Of a stretch of DNA of 64,000 nucleotides, positions 26,022 through 34,493 are shown piece after piece. Source of the DNA: JAJDUF01 sp965214295 (GTDB taxonomy: Bacteria > Chloroflexota > UBA11872 > UBA12225 > JAJDUF01). Below the pieces are notes generated by a model. That model had not been told where the DNA came from, did not search any database, and worked only from the letters and a program-made list of their open reading frames with translations. Location of the stretch: assembly GCA_965214295.1 (NCBI GenBank), contig OZ243944.1, positions 1,612,001 through 1,676,000 of the forward strand, given 5' to 3'. A program made the translations under genes and the position numbers. Numbering within the stretch: the first letter of the stretch is position 1; each line of letters starts with the position of its first letter.

Positions 26022-27581
26022 ATGGCTGCACGGCCCAACTTCCTCTTCCTGATGACCGATCAGCAGCGCGCCGATCATCTCGGCTGCGCCGGTCATCCCG
26101 TCCTGCGGACGCCCCATCTCGATGCCCTAGCGGCCAGCGGTATCCACTGCATCCGCGCCTACGTCACCAACCCGCTGTGCATGCCTTCACGCTCCACGCT
26201 CTACACCGGGCTGCCCCCACGTGGTCACGGGGTACGCACCAACGGGATTGACCTTGATCCACGTATTCCGACCTTCACCGAGGCGTTGCGCCGGGCCGGC
26301 TATCGCACCCACAGCGTCGGCAAAATCCACCTGCGCGTGTACGGTCTCCCGACCGGCGCCTCGGAGGAGGACGTAGCCCCGGCGGACTTCCCCGAGGCCC
26401 GCGCTCTGTGGCGCAGCGGCCGACTCACCGGCCTCCCGTCGCCTTACTACGGGCTGGAGACAGCCGATTTCACCGGCGGACACGGCGGCGGCATCTACGG
26501 CCACTATTTGCAGTGGCTCCGGACCGGGTACCCCGGCGCGGAACGGCTACTGCACCCGGCAGCCGGGCCGCCACCACGGACCGGCGCCGCCCAGGCTTGG
26601 ACGATGGCCCTCCCCGCGGCGCTGCACTACAATACCTGGTGCGCCGACCGCACGATTGCCTTCCTCGAAACGGCGGCCGCGACCGCCAGGAACGGGCGCC
26701 CTTTCCTAGCTTGGTGTTCTTTTCCCGATCCCCACCATCCCTACTGCCCCCCGCGCCCCTGGGACCGCGCCTACGCGCTCGACGACGTGCCTCCCCCCAC
26801 CCGCCGCGCCGGCGAGCTGGACGACCTCCCTCCGCACTTCCGCCGCGTCTTTGCCGCAGGGCTGCCGACGAGCGGACGAGTAGCGCCGACGAATATCCCC
26901 GACGAGCAGCTACGTGAGATTGCCGCCCTGACCTACGGGATGGTCAGCTTTGTAGATGTGCAGGTCGGTCGCGTCATGGCGGCACTCGACCGCCTGGGAT
27001 TGCGAGAAAGCACCGTCGTCGTGTTCCTAGCGGATCACGGCGAGATGCTGGGCGATCACTGGCTACTGAACAAAGGCCCGTTTCATTTCGACGGTATCCT
27101 CCGCGTGCCCTTGATCTGGAGTTGGCCCGGCCGTTTTCCGGCCGGCGTGCAGAGCGACGCCCTGGTGAGCCTGCTCGACATGGCGCCGACGATCCTCGAC
27201 CTCGCCGGCGTGCCCATCCCGGAAGGCACGGTACCGCCCACGCCCGAAGCGCCGGCCATGCTGCCGCCGTGGCCGGGGCAAGTCCTGACGCCGTTGCTAG
27301 AGGGACGGGCTACGTCGGTCCAGGACGCCGTGGCAATCGAGAACGACGAGGACTATCTGGGATTACGGCTGCGGACCCTGGTGACGGACCGCTACCAGTT
27401 GACGGTCTATCCGGGGCAGCCCTATGGCGAGCTATTCGACATGCAGGAAGACCCGGGACAGCTACACAATCTCTGGTCACAGCCCCGGTACGCCGGCTTG
27501 CGGCGCGACCTCCAAGCCCGGCTCCTGGAGCGCCTCGTGCTGACGGACAACCGCCTGCCGCGTCGCCTGACCCACGCCTGA
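26022..27581 (+). CDS. Type I sulfatase (alkaline phosphatase superfamily)
   Basis: 519 residues. NFLFLMTDQQRADHLGC gives the metal-binding Asp pair; the CxPxR signature is CMPSRSTLYTG with C53 as the residue to be converted to formylglycine. YRTHSVGKIHL supplies the conserved Lys, and VVVFLADHGEMLGDHWLLNKG the second metal site. The C terminus (NDEDYLGLRLRTLVTDRYQLTVY, LFDMQEDPGQLHNL) is typical of the family. There is no signal peptide, so it would act inside the cell, or on small imported sulfated sugars. It follows three sugar-acid enzymes. The start is set by GAGGAG upstream. No formylglycine-generating enzyme is in the window. Confidence 0.92.
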   Translation: MAARPNFLFLMTDQQRADHLGCAGHPVLRTPHLDALAASGIHCIRAYVTNPLCMPSRSTLYTGLPPRGHGVRTNGIDLDPRIPTFTEALRRAGYRTHSVGKIHLRVYGLPTGASEEDVAPADFPEARALWRSGRLTGLPSPYYGLETADFTGGHGGGIYGHYLQWLRTGYPGAERLLHPAAGPPPRTGAAQAWTMALPAALHYNTWCADRTIAFLETAAATARNGRPFLAWCSFPDPHHPYCPPRPWDRAYALDDVPPPTRRAGELDDLPPHFRRVFAAGLPTSGRVAPTNIPDEQLREIAALTYGMVSFVDVQVGRVMAALDRLGLRESTVVVFLADHGEMLGDHWLLNKGPFHFDGILRVPLIWSWPGRFPAGVQSDALVSLLDMAPTILDLAGVPIPEGTVPPTPEAPAMLPPWPGQVLTPLLEGRATSVQDAVAIENDEDYLGLRLRTLVTDRYQLTVYPGQPYGELFDMQEDPGQLHNLWSQPRYAGLRRDLQARLLERLVLTDNRLPRRLTHA

Positions 27582-27620
27582 TGAGTGGCGAGTGACCAGG
27601 CCCCCACTCTGGCTTTCCCC

Positions 27621-27690
27621 CGTCATTGCGGCGGAAGCCGCAATCCAGGCACTGCCCCCGGCCCATCATTCCCGCGCACGCAGAAACCTG
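27621..27690. repeat. Dispersed palindromes upstream of the restriction-modification genes
   Basis: CATTGCGGCGGAAGCCGCAATCC (27621-27648) is a variant of the ATTCCCG family; 27664-27690 carries only the left half of another copy (CATTCCCGCGCACGCAG). Confidence 0.65.
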
Positions 27691-27691
27691 T

Positions 27692-27800
27692 TTGACCCAT
27701 ATGTTCTAATATGAAATGATATGATAATATATCATCGGAACACGGCGGCCGCGGCCGCCGTCTCATATGTTGTAGGGTGTACGATAGGAGCGAGGGTACC
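27692..27800 (+). promoter_or_regulatory. A+T-rich promoter/operator region of the type III system
   Basis: TTGACC at 27692 is followed by an A+T-rich tract, unusual here, that holds the inverted repeat ATGATAT-GATAAT-ATATCAT (27716-27735). Next comes a perfect 20-bp palindrome ACGGCGGCCGCGGCCGCCGT (27742-27761). Either could be an operator or a transcript hairpin controlling the methyltransferase gene that starts at 27801. No regulator gene is adjacent. Confidence 0.5.
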
Positions 27801-29768
27801 ATGACTGAGCCAGCGCGAAGAGGCGAGCCGGTGGCTACGACAACGCCGGACTTGGTGGCCGAACGAGTGCAGCAGCTCCAAGCGTTGTTTCCCGACGTGG
27901 TGACGGAAGGTCGCGTTGACTTCGACAAGCTCCGTGCGGCGCTCGGCGCAGCCGTCAACGGCGAGCCGGAGCGTTACTCGTTCAGCTGGGCCGGGAAGCG
28001 TGATGCCCTCCACTTGCTCCAAATGCCCAGCCGTGCCACGCTCGTCCCCACTCCCGACGAGTCGGTGAGCTGGGACGATACGCAGCACCTATTCATCGAG
28101 GGCGACAATCTGGAAGTGCTGAAGCTGCTCTACAAGGCGTATTTCGGCCGCGTGAAGATGATCTACATTGACCCGCCCTATAACACTGGCAACGACTTCA
28201 TCTACCCCGACAAATTCGCCGACCCGCTCGACACCTACCTGCGCCTCACCGGCCAGCGCGACGAAAACGGCAACGGCCTCACCAGCAACCCGGAGACCAA
28301 CGGCCGCTATCACTCCGCTTGGCTGTCTATGATGTACCCCCGGCTTTTCGTGGCCCGCCAGCTGCTACGCGACGATGGCGTCATCTTCGTCAGCATTGAC
28401 GACCACGAAGTGCATCACTTACGGATGCTGATGAACGAAATCTTCGGAGAAGAGAACTTCGTTGCTTTGGTTGTAGCGCAAACAAACCCACGAGGCAGGA
28501 CATTAGATCGATTCTTTGCCAAGACACATGAATATCTTCTGGTATTTGCTCGTGATGCTACCCAGCAAGCAATCCGTGAGATACCTAAAAATCAGCAAGG
28601 AATCGCTGCATATAATAAGCATGACGAAGGTGGTGATTTTCGTGAATTAGAACTTCGCAACCGAAACCCAGTATTTAACCGGAGAAACCGGCCGAATCTC
28701 TTTTATCCTTTCTACGCCAACCCTGAAACTGGCGAAGTTAGGCTAGAAAGAGAAGGTATGTTCACTGTCGAGATATTGCCAAGGAACTCTGCTAATGAGG
28801 ACGGGTGCTGGACTTGGGGGAAATCTAAGTCCAGCCGGAATCTACAACTGCTGCTTGCGAGACAAGTACGTACAGGAGCGTGGAGGGTATTCCGTAAGGA
28901 CTACCTCCCACTAGAGGGGGCTACTACGAAAGAGAAGGCGCTGTGGCTTGATAAGGAGATCAACCATGAGAATGGCAAGGAGGAGCTAGGGCGCTTGTTC
29001 GGTAGGACTCCATTTGATTTTCCCAAGTCTGTCGCCCTCATGCGGAAGTGTATTGCACCGGGATCCAGTACGAATGACGAGGACATCATCCTCGACTTCT
29101 TCGCCGGCTCGTGTTCTACGGCGCAGGCCGTGTTGGAGTTGAACCGCGAGGACGGCGGCAACCGCCGCTTCGTCATGGTGCAGCTGCCGGAGCCAACCCC
29201 GGCCGACTCCACGGCCCGACAGCAGGGCTTCGAGACGATAGCGGACGTTGGCAAGGAGCGCATTCGGCGCGTCGCCGCCAAGCTGCGCGACGAGCGGAAC
29301 GGCCGGCTTGATCTGCGTGACCGTGCGACACCGGAAGACTTGGGCTTCCGCGTGTTCAAGCTGACCGAGAGCCACTACCGGCGCTGGACAGGCTCCGATG
29401 AGCGCGACGTGGAACGCTATATCGAACAACTGGAGCAGTTCATTGACCCCTTGCTGGACGGCTGGCAGCCGGAGGGGGTGATCTGGGAGGCTGCGATCAA
29501 GGAGGGCTACGGCTTGAATACCCGGATCGAGCCGGTACCCGAGGTCACCACGAATACGATCCTGCGCGTCTCCGATCCCGACAAGGGGCAGTTCTTCTTG
29601 ATCTGCTTGGACGACACATTTGCCCCCGAAACGCTTGAGACCCTCACCCCCGCAATATCCGATGCGCCGTTACTGACCAAAGATGACCTCCTCATCTGTC
29701 GCGACGTGTCCCTCGACGACACGCTGATCTCCAATGTGGTCCTCCGCTGCCGGCTCAAGACGATTTAA
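27801..29768 (+). CDS. Type III restriction-modification methyltransferase (Mod)
   Basis: 655 residues; methylates adenine in the recognition site of a type III system. ATG 27801 is preceded by GAGG; an in-frame GTG at 27777 is possible. Motif IV is DPPYNTGNDF (DPPY, residues 124-127) and motif I is DFFAGSCSTAQAVLELN (about 432), in the order of beta-class enzymes; QHLFIEGDNLEVLKLL precedes motif IV. Between them, roughly 28440-29090, is the target-recognition region. This part is visibly richer in A+T and in codons such as AAA, GAA and TTA than the flanks, which suggests exchange of the specificity domain. The endonuclease gene starts 12 bp downstream. Confidence 0.93.
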   Translation: MTEPARRGEPVATTTPDLVAERVQQLQALFPDVVTEGRVDFDKLRAALGAAVNGEPERYSFSWAGKRDALHLLQMPSRATLVPTPDESVSWDDTQHLFIEGDNLEVLKLLYKAYFGRVKMIYIDPPYNTGNDFIYPDKFADPLDTYLRLTGQRDENGNGLTSNPETNGRYHSAWLSMMYPRLFVARQLLRDDGVIFVSIDDHEVHHLRMLMNEIFGEENFVALVVAQTNPRGRTLDRFFAKTHEYLLVFARDATQQAIREIPKNQQGIAAYNKHDEGGDFRELELRNRNPVFNRRNRPNLFYPFYANPETGEVRLEREGMFTVEILPRNSANEDGCWTWGKSKSSRNLQLLLARQVRTGAWRVFRKDYLPLEGATTKEKALWLDKEINHENGKEELGRLFGRTPFDFPKSVALMRKCIAPGSSTNDEDIILDFFAGSCSTAQAVLELNREDGGNRRFVMVQLPEPTPADSTARQQGFETIADVGKERIRRVAAKLRDERNGRLDLRDRATPEDLGFRVFKLTESHYRRWTGSDERDVERYIEQLEQFIDPLLDGWQPEGVIWEAAIKEGYGLNTRIEPVPEVTTNTILRVSDPDKGQFFLICLDDTFAPETLETLTPAISDAPLLTKDDLLICRDVSLDDTLISNVVLRCRLKTI

Positions 29769-29779
29769 AGGTATCACTG

Positions 29780-32563
29780 ATGGAATTTCGCTTTGATGCC
29801 GACCAGGACTACCAGCTTCAGGCCATTGCCGCCGTCATCGGATTGCTCGAAGGGCAGCCACGTGTCGAGGTGGACCTGTCTTTCGGGCCGGGCAGCGGTT
29901 TTGCTGCGGTGCCCAATCACCTCGACTTGGACGAGCCGACTTTGCTGGCCAACCTGCAAGCCGTCCAGCGACAGAATGGGATCACACCGCACGACAATCT
30001 CGCGTACATCGCAGCGCCTATCGAGACGGCGGGGGGCGAGAAGATTGCGCGCTTCCCCAACTTCTCGGTCGAGATGGAAACCGGCACCGGCAAGACCTAT
30101 GTCTACCTCCGCACGGCGCTGGACCTCTTCCGGCGCTACGGTCTCCGCAAGTTCATCATCGTCGTGCCCTCGGTAGCGGTGCGCGAGGGCGTGCTCAAGA
30201 CGCTCCAAGTAACAGAACGGCACTTGAAGGGCCTCTATGGGAACGTCGCCTACCGCTATGCCGCCTATGCTTCGGCTAACCTGGCCCAGGTGCGGCAGTT
30301 TACCCTTTCCGATGGGGTAGAGCTTTTGGTGATGACGATTGATTCCTTCAACAAGGAATCGAATGTCATGCGTCGGACCACCGACCGCTTGCAGGGCGAT
30401 ACCCCCATCCATCTGGTACAGGCGACGCGGCCGGTGTTGATCCTCGACGAGCCGCAGAACATGGAGAGCGAGCAGCGGGTGCAGGCATTGGCGGCCCTCG
30501 ATCCGCTGTTTGCCTTGCGCTACAGTGCCACCCACCGCAATCCCTACAACGTGGTCTACCGCCTCACCCCGTTCGAGGCCTACCGGCAAGGATTGGTCAA
30601 GCGCATCGAGGTGGATTCGGTCGTGCAGACGGATGACGCCAACCCGCCGTTTGTGCGCTTGGAGGCGATGAAGGCACAGCGGACCAGGATGACGGCGCGA
30701 ATCAGGCTGCACAAGCTGATGGCTACCGGCCGCATCAGCGCACGGACGGTAACGGTCAAACCGGGTGACTCGCTACAGGAGAAGACGGGCCGGCCGGAGT
30801 ACGCCGGGTTCGAGATAGACGAAATCAACCTCTTTCGCCGCTTCGTGCGGTTCGCCAACAACATCGAGCTACAGGTCGGCGAAGAGCGGGGCACGGACAA
30901 GGAGGCAATTTTCGAAGCCCAAATCCGCGATACCATCGAGCAGCACTTCCGCAAGCAAGCGAGCCTCAAGGATCGCGGCATTAAGGTGCTCTCGCTGTTC
31001 TTCATTGACCGGGTGGACAACTACACCCGCGAGGACGGCTTGATCCGGCATCTGTTCGACCAAGCATTCGACGACCTGAAGACCGGCTACCCGGAGTGGG
31101 CCGACCGCCAGCCCGCCGAGGTGCAGGCCGCGTACTTTGCCCAGCAGCGGAGACGGAGCGGGGCGGTCGAGCTTGTGGACTCCCGCACGGGTGAGGCCCA
31201 GCGGGACGAGCAGGCGTACAACCTCATTATGAAGGACAAGGAACGGCTGCTCTCCTTCGATGAGCCGACTGCGTTTATCTTCTCGCATTCGGCGCTACGT
31301 GAAGGCTGGGACAGCCCGAACGTGTTCCAAATCTGCACCCTCAACCAGACGGTCTCGGAAATGCGGAAGCGCCAGGAGGTCGGCCGCGGTGTGCGCCTCG
31401 CCGTGGACCAAGCAGGCGAGCGCGTTCACGACGAGCAGGTAAATGTCTTGACCGTGGTCGCCAACGAAAGCTACGAGCGTTACGTGGCAACGCTGCAAAG
31501 CGAGATCGCCTCCGAGTATCGCGCCGAGATCGAGGCGCGTTACGGAAAATCAATCGGCGCGCTGACTGCCGAGGAGCGCCAAGCCATTGAGGCGGAGTAT
31601 GGAGAGGGCATTTTACCGCCGCAGCCGGCGGACGCGCGCCAGCGAGGCGTGGCGCGGCTCCGCAAGCACTACACGTTGCGGCCGGAATTCCAGGAGTTGT
31701 GGGAGCGGATCAAGCACAAGACCCGCTACGCCGTGCGGGTTGACACCGAGCAACTGCTTGCGGACACGGCGGCCGCCCTCGATCAGGAAGCAATCCGACC
31801 GCCGCGCGTGACCATTACCAGAGCGCACGTGGAAATTGACGCCGCTGGTGCCTTGAAGGCGCTCCAGTCCGGCGCCGCACAGACGGCCGTAGACCTCGCC
31901 GGCCGGTATCCGTTGCCCAATCTGATCGATAGTATGACCCATCTCCTTGCACACACCACAGCCCCGGTGCGCCTCACACGGCAGACGCTCATGGAAGTCT
32001 TCAAGCGCACGTCGAACAAGCAGGCTGCCCTCGACAATCCCCACGAATTCGCAACGGTTGCAGTGCAGATCATCAAGACCAAGCTCGCCGACCAGTTGGT
32101 GAACGGCATCCGATACAAGAAGATCAACGACTGGTACGAAATGACCCGGCTCGATACCGAGATCAATACGTGGCAGCAACACCTCGTACCGAGTCAGAGG
32201 ATTGATGGCAGTGAAGGAGCGGCACTCTACGACCACATGCTTTGCGAATCGGGGGTGGAGCAATCGTTCGTGGAAGCCCTGGAGGCACGGAGCGACGTGC
32301 GGCTCTACCTGAAGCTGCCGGGCTGGTTCACGGTGCCCACACCGGTCGGAAGCTACAACCCGGATTGGGCCATTGTGATGGAGAACGCGGCTGATCCGGC
32401 GGGTGATCCACTCCTGTATTTGGTACGGGAGACCAAGAGTACGACTAGCCCGGATGAGCTGCGCCCGAATGAGCAACGCAAGGTTCGCTGCGGCGGACGG
32501 CATTTCCGAGAAGCGCTCGGCGTGGACTTCAAGGTCGTAACCTCTGCCGCCGACCTGCCCTAG
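29780..32563 (+). CDS. Type III restriction enzyme, Res (helicase-nuclease) subunit
   Basis: 927 residues; translocates on DNA with ATP and cuts when two Mod-Res complexes meet. Helicase motif I is METGTGKTYVYLR (about residue 99), motif II is the type III-specific DEPQ (about 223), motif III is RYSATHR, and motifs V and VI are FSHSALREGWDSPNVFQICTLNQ and RKRQEVGRGVRLAVDQ. The C-terminal nuclease has YNPDWAIV and LVRETKS (D near residue 862, then E-T-K near 884), a PD-(D/E)xK site. All catalytic motifs appear intact, so the pair should be active. GC content is uniform here, unlike in the Mod gene. Confidence 0.94.
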   Translation: MEFRFDADQDYQLQAIAAVIGLLEGQPRVEVDLSFGPGSGFAAVPNHLDLDEPTLLANLQAVQRQNGITPHDNLAYIAAPIETAGGEKIARFPNFSVEMETGTGKTYVYLRTALDLFRRYGLRKFIIVVPSVAVREGVLKTLQVTERHLKGLYGNVAYRYAAYASANLAQVRQFTLSDGVELLVMTIDSFNKESNVMRRTTDRLQGDTPIHLVQATRPVLILDEPQNMESEQRVQALAALDPLFALRYSATHRNPYNVVYRLTPFEAYRQGLVKRIEVDSVVQTDDANPPFVRLEAMKAQRTRMTARIRLHKLMATGRISARTVTVKPGDSLQEKTGRPEYAGFEIDEINLFRRFVRFANNIELQVGEERGTDKEAIFEAQIRDTIEQHFRKQASLKDRGIKVLSLFFIDRVDNYTREDGLIRHLFDQAFDDLKTGYPEWADRQPAEVQAAYFAQQRRRSGAVELVDSRTGEAQRDEQAYNLIMKDKERLLSFDEPTAFIFSHSALREGWDSPNVFQICTLNQTVSEMRKRQEVGRGVRLAVDQAGERVHDEQVNVLTVVANESYERYVATLQSEIASEYRAEIEARYGKSIGALTAEERQAIEAEYGEGILPPQPADARQRGVARLRKHYTLRPEFQELWERIKHKTRYAVRVDTEQLLADTAAALDQEAIRPPRVTITRAHVEIDAAGALKALQSGAAQTAVDLAGRYPLPNLIDSMTHLLAHTTAPVRLTRQTLMEVFKRTSNKQAALDNPHEFATVAVQIIKTKLADQLVNGIRYKKINDWYEMTRLDTEINTWQQHLVPSQRIDGSEGAALYDHMLCESGVEQSFVEALEARSDVRLYLKLPGWFTVPTPVGSYNPDWAIVMENAADPAGDPLLYLVRETKSTTSPDELRPNEQRKVRCGGRHFREALGVDFKVVTSAADLP

Positions 32564-32667
32564 CCGGCGTGCTCTCCCGGCCGATGGCGCGCTGCTATAC
32601 TCCCGCAGCTTGCACCGCCGGCGGATGGCATCGTCGCGCTGTCCGTAATGCCAGCTAGGAGGCAGCC

Positions 32668-33669
32668 ATGCTCAAGATCGCCGTCGTCGGCATGGGCGGC
32701 ATCGGCAACCGCCACGCCGGCTGCTATCGCCACAATCCCCACACCGAGGTCGTTGCCGTCTGCGATGCGCTCCCGGAGAAGGCCGAGTCGGCCAGTCGGG
32801 AGTACGACTGCCCGGCCTTCACTTCCGTCGAGGCGCTGCTTGGGGCCGGCCTGCGTATTGACGCAGCGAGTGTCTGCACCGCCGGAGAGGAAAACGGCGG
32901 CGACCACTACGCGCCGACGATGGCGCTCCTGGGCGCCGGCATTCCGGTGCTCGGCGAGAAACCTATCTCCAACCGGATTCCCGAAGCGCGGGAGATGGTC
33001 GCCCTGGCCCAGGAAAAGCGCCTCCCCTACGGCATCAACCTCAACCACCGCTTCACCCCGGCTGCCCGGCGCGCCCGCGCGTGGCTCGATGCCGGTCGCC
33101 TGGGCGAGCTGAACTTCATCAACATGGCCATGTGGATCAGTAACCCCAACGAGAGCAGCGAGCACTTTCACATGCGCGCGCTCCACCCCCACTCGCTCGA
33201 CGTCATGCGCTACTTCGCCGGCGACGTGCGGAAGGTCCACGCCTTCTTCAAGCAGGGCCAGGGCCGCACCATCTGGTCCAACGTCCAAGTCAATCTTCTG
33301 TTCGAGCGGGGCGTCATCGGCCACCTGCTCGGCAGCTATGATGGCGGCGGACCGGGCCGACCGTGGGGGCTGGAAACCTGCGAGCTGATCGGCAGCGAGG
33401 CGCGGATCATCATTCGGGAGGCGTGCGAGGTGCTGGAGTTCCAGCCCCGTTTCGGCCTTGAGCACGAGGTCTACCACCACCCCGGCGGGATGGAGAGCTT
33501 CAACGCCACCTTCCAGAGCCGCATAGATCAGTGGATCGCAGACCTACGTAACCAGGTCCCGCCGGAGCAGGTGGATGGCAAAGCGGAGGATGCGCTGAAA
33601 GTCCAGCTCATCATCGAGGCGGCCATCGAGAGCTGGGCGAACGAGAGCGTCGTGACCGTACCGGAGTAG
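32668..33669 (+). CDS. Gfo/Idh/MocA family oxidoreductase
   Basis: 333 residues. Rossmann motif VVGMGGIGNRHAGCY near the N terminus, then VVAVCDALPEKAE, VCTAGEENGGDHYAP and GEKPISNRIPEAREM with the conserved E-K-P. The C-terminal alpha/beta domain has NHRFTPAARRA and HFHMRALHPHSLDVMRYF. Probably NAD(P)-dependent oxidation of a sugar or inositol derivative. The start is set by AGGAGG. The stop is 5 bases before the next gene, a sugar phosphate isomerase family protein, so they form an operon. Confidence 0.9.
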   Translation: MLKIAVVGMGGIGNRHAGCYRHNPHTEVVAVCDALPEKAESASREYDCPAFTSVEALLGAGLRIDAASVCTAGEENGGDHYAPTMALLGAGIPVLGEKPISNRIPEAREMVALAQEKRLPYGINLNHRFTPAARRARAWLDAGRLGELNFINMAMWISNPNESSEHFHMRALHPHSLDVMRYFAGDVRKVHAFFKQGQGRTIWSNVQVNLLFERGVIGHLLGSYDGGGPGRPWGLETCELIGSEARIIIREACEVLEFQPRFGLEHEVYHHPGGMESFNATFQSRIDQWIADLRNQVPPEQVDGKAEDALKVQLIIEAAIESWANESVVTVPE

Positions 33670-33674
33670 AGGCG

Positions 33675-34472
33675 ATGAAGTTGGGTTTCAACTCGGTCCT
33701 GTTCGGTGGCTTCCCCATGGAAACCGCCTTCCGATACGCAGCCATCTGCGGCTACGACGGTATTGAGGTGTCGGCCATTCCGGGCATGAGTGAGCACTTG
33801 GTCTTGGAACGTTGGCGCGAGATTGTGCCCCAGATCAAGCGTCTCGCCCAAGAGTATGACCTAGAGCTACTGGCGATGGAGCAGCCTTCGCGCAATCCGG
33901 AGCGGATGGAGGCCGCGATGCAAGCCGCCGTCGAGGCCGGCATTCCGATCATCAACTGTGGGCCGGGCGGCATGTCCGATGATCCCATATCGCTCACTGA
34001 GGTCATCGACGCGCTCGGCCGGCTCGCCGACCGCGCGGAGCACTACGGCGTGACACTCTGCGTCAAGGCGCACGTCGGTCATGCTGTATACGACACACCC
34101 ACCTCGCTCCAGGTGCTCGATGCGATCACCTCGCCAGCGTTCGGGTTGGATATGGACCCCAGCCATATCTATCGTGCGGGTGAGGACCCCGTCGCGGCGC
34201 TGGACGCGGTGGTCGGTCGCGTCAAGCATGTCCACATCCGCGATTGCCAGGGCCGCCAGCACGGCCCCGGGGCGCCCCACCTCCAGGCAAACGGTCGCGG
34301 AGACATTGACCTCCTCGGCTACGTCCGGGTGCTGCACGAGCACGGCTACACCGGCGCGCTCGACCTGGAGATCATCGGCGCCAAGGAGTACGCGCTGCCG
34401 GCGTGCGTAGCGATAGCAGCGGAAGCCCGCGGCCACCTCCAAGCCTGCCTCCAAGCCTGCGGTGCCCGCTAG
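33675..34472 (+). CDS. Sugar phosphate isomerase/epimerase (xylose isomerase-like TIM barrel)
   Basis: 265 residues. AP-endonuclease-2 family barrel with FRYAAICGYDGIEVSAI, ELLAMEQPSRN, IPIINCGPGGMS, VTLCVKAHVGHAVYD, FGLDMDPSHIYRAGEDP and VKHVHIRDCQG, then a catalytic Glu in ALDLEIIGAKEY. Members isomerise or epimerise keto-sugars and inositol intermediates with a divalent metal. Coupled to the upstream oxidoreductase; the pair resembles modules for inositol or rare-sugar use. Confidence 0.88.
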   Translation: MKLGFNSVLFGGFPMETAFRYAAICGYDGIEVSAIPGMSEHLVLERWREIVPQIKRLAQEYDLELLAMEQPSRNPERMEAAMQAAVEAGIPIINCGPGGMSDDPISLTEVIDALGRLADRAEHYGVTLCVKAHVGHAVYDTPTSLQVLDAITSPAFGLDMDPSHIYRAGEDPVAALDAVVGRVKHVHIRDCQGRQHGPGAPHLQANGRGDIDLLGYVRVLHEHGYTGALDLEIIGAKEYALPACVAIAAEARGHLQACLQACGAR

Positions 34473-34493
34473 ACCGGCGTTCTCCTCCCCTGC

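Noticed and set aside
27742..27761. Insertion-sequence terminal repeat
   Set aside because: A lone 20-bp palindrome with no transposase or target duplication; an operator or hairpin is more likely.
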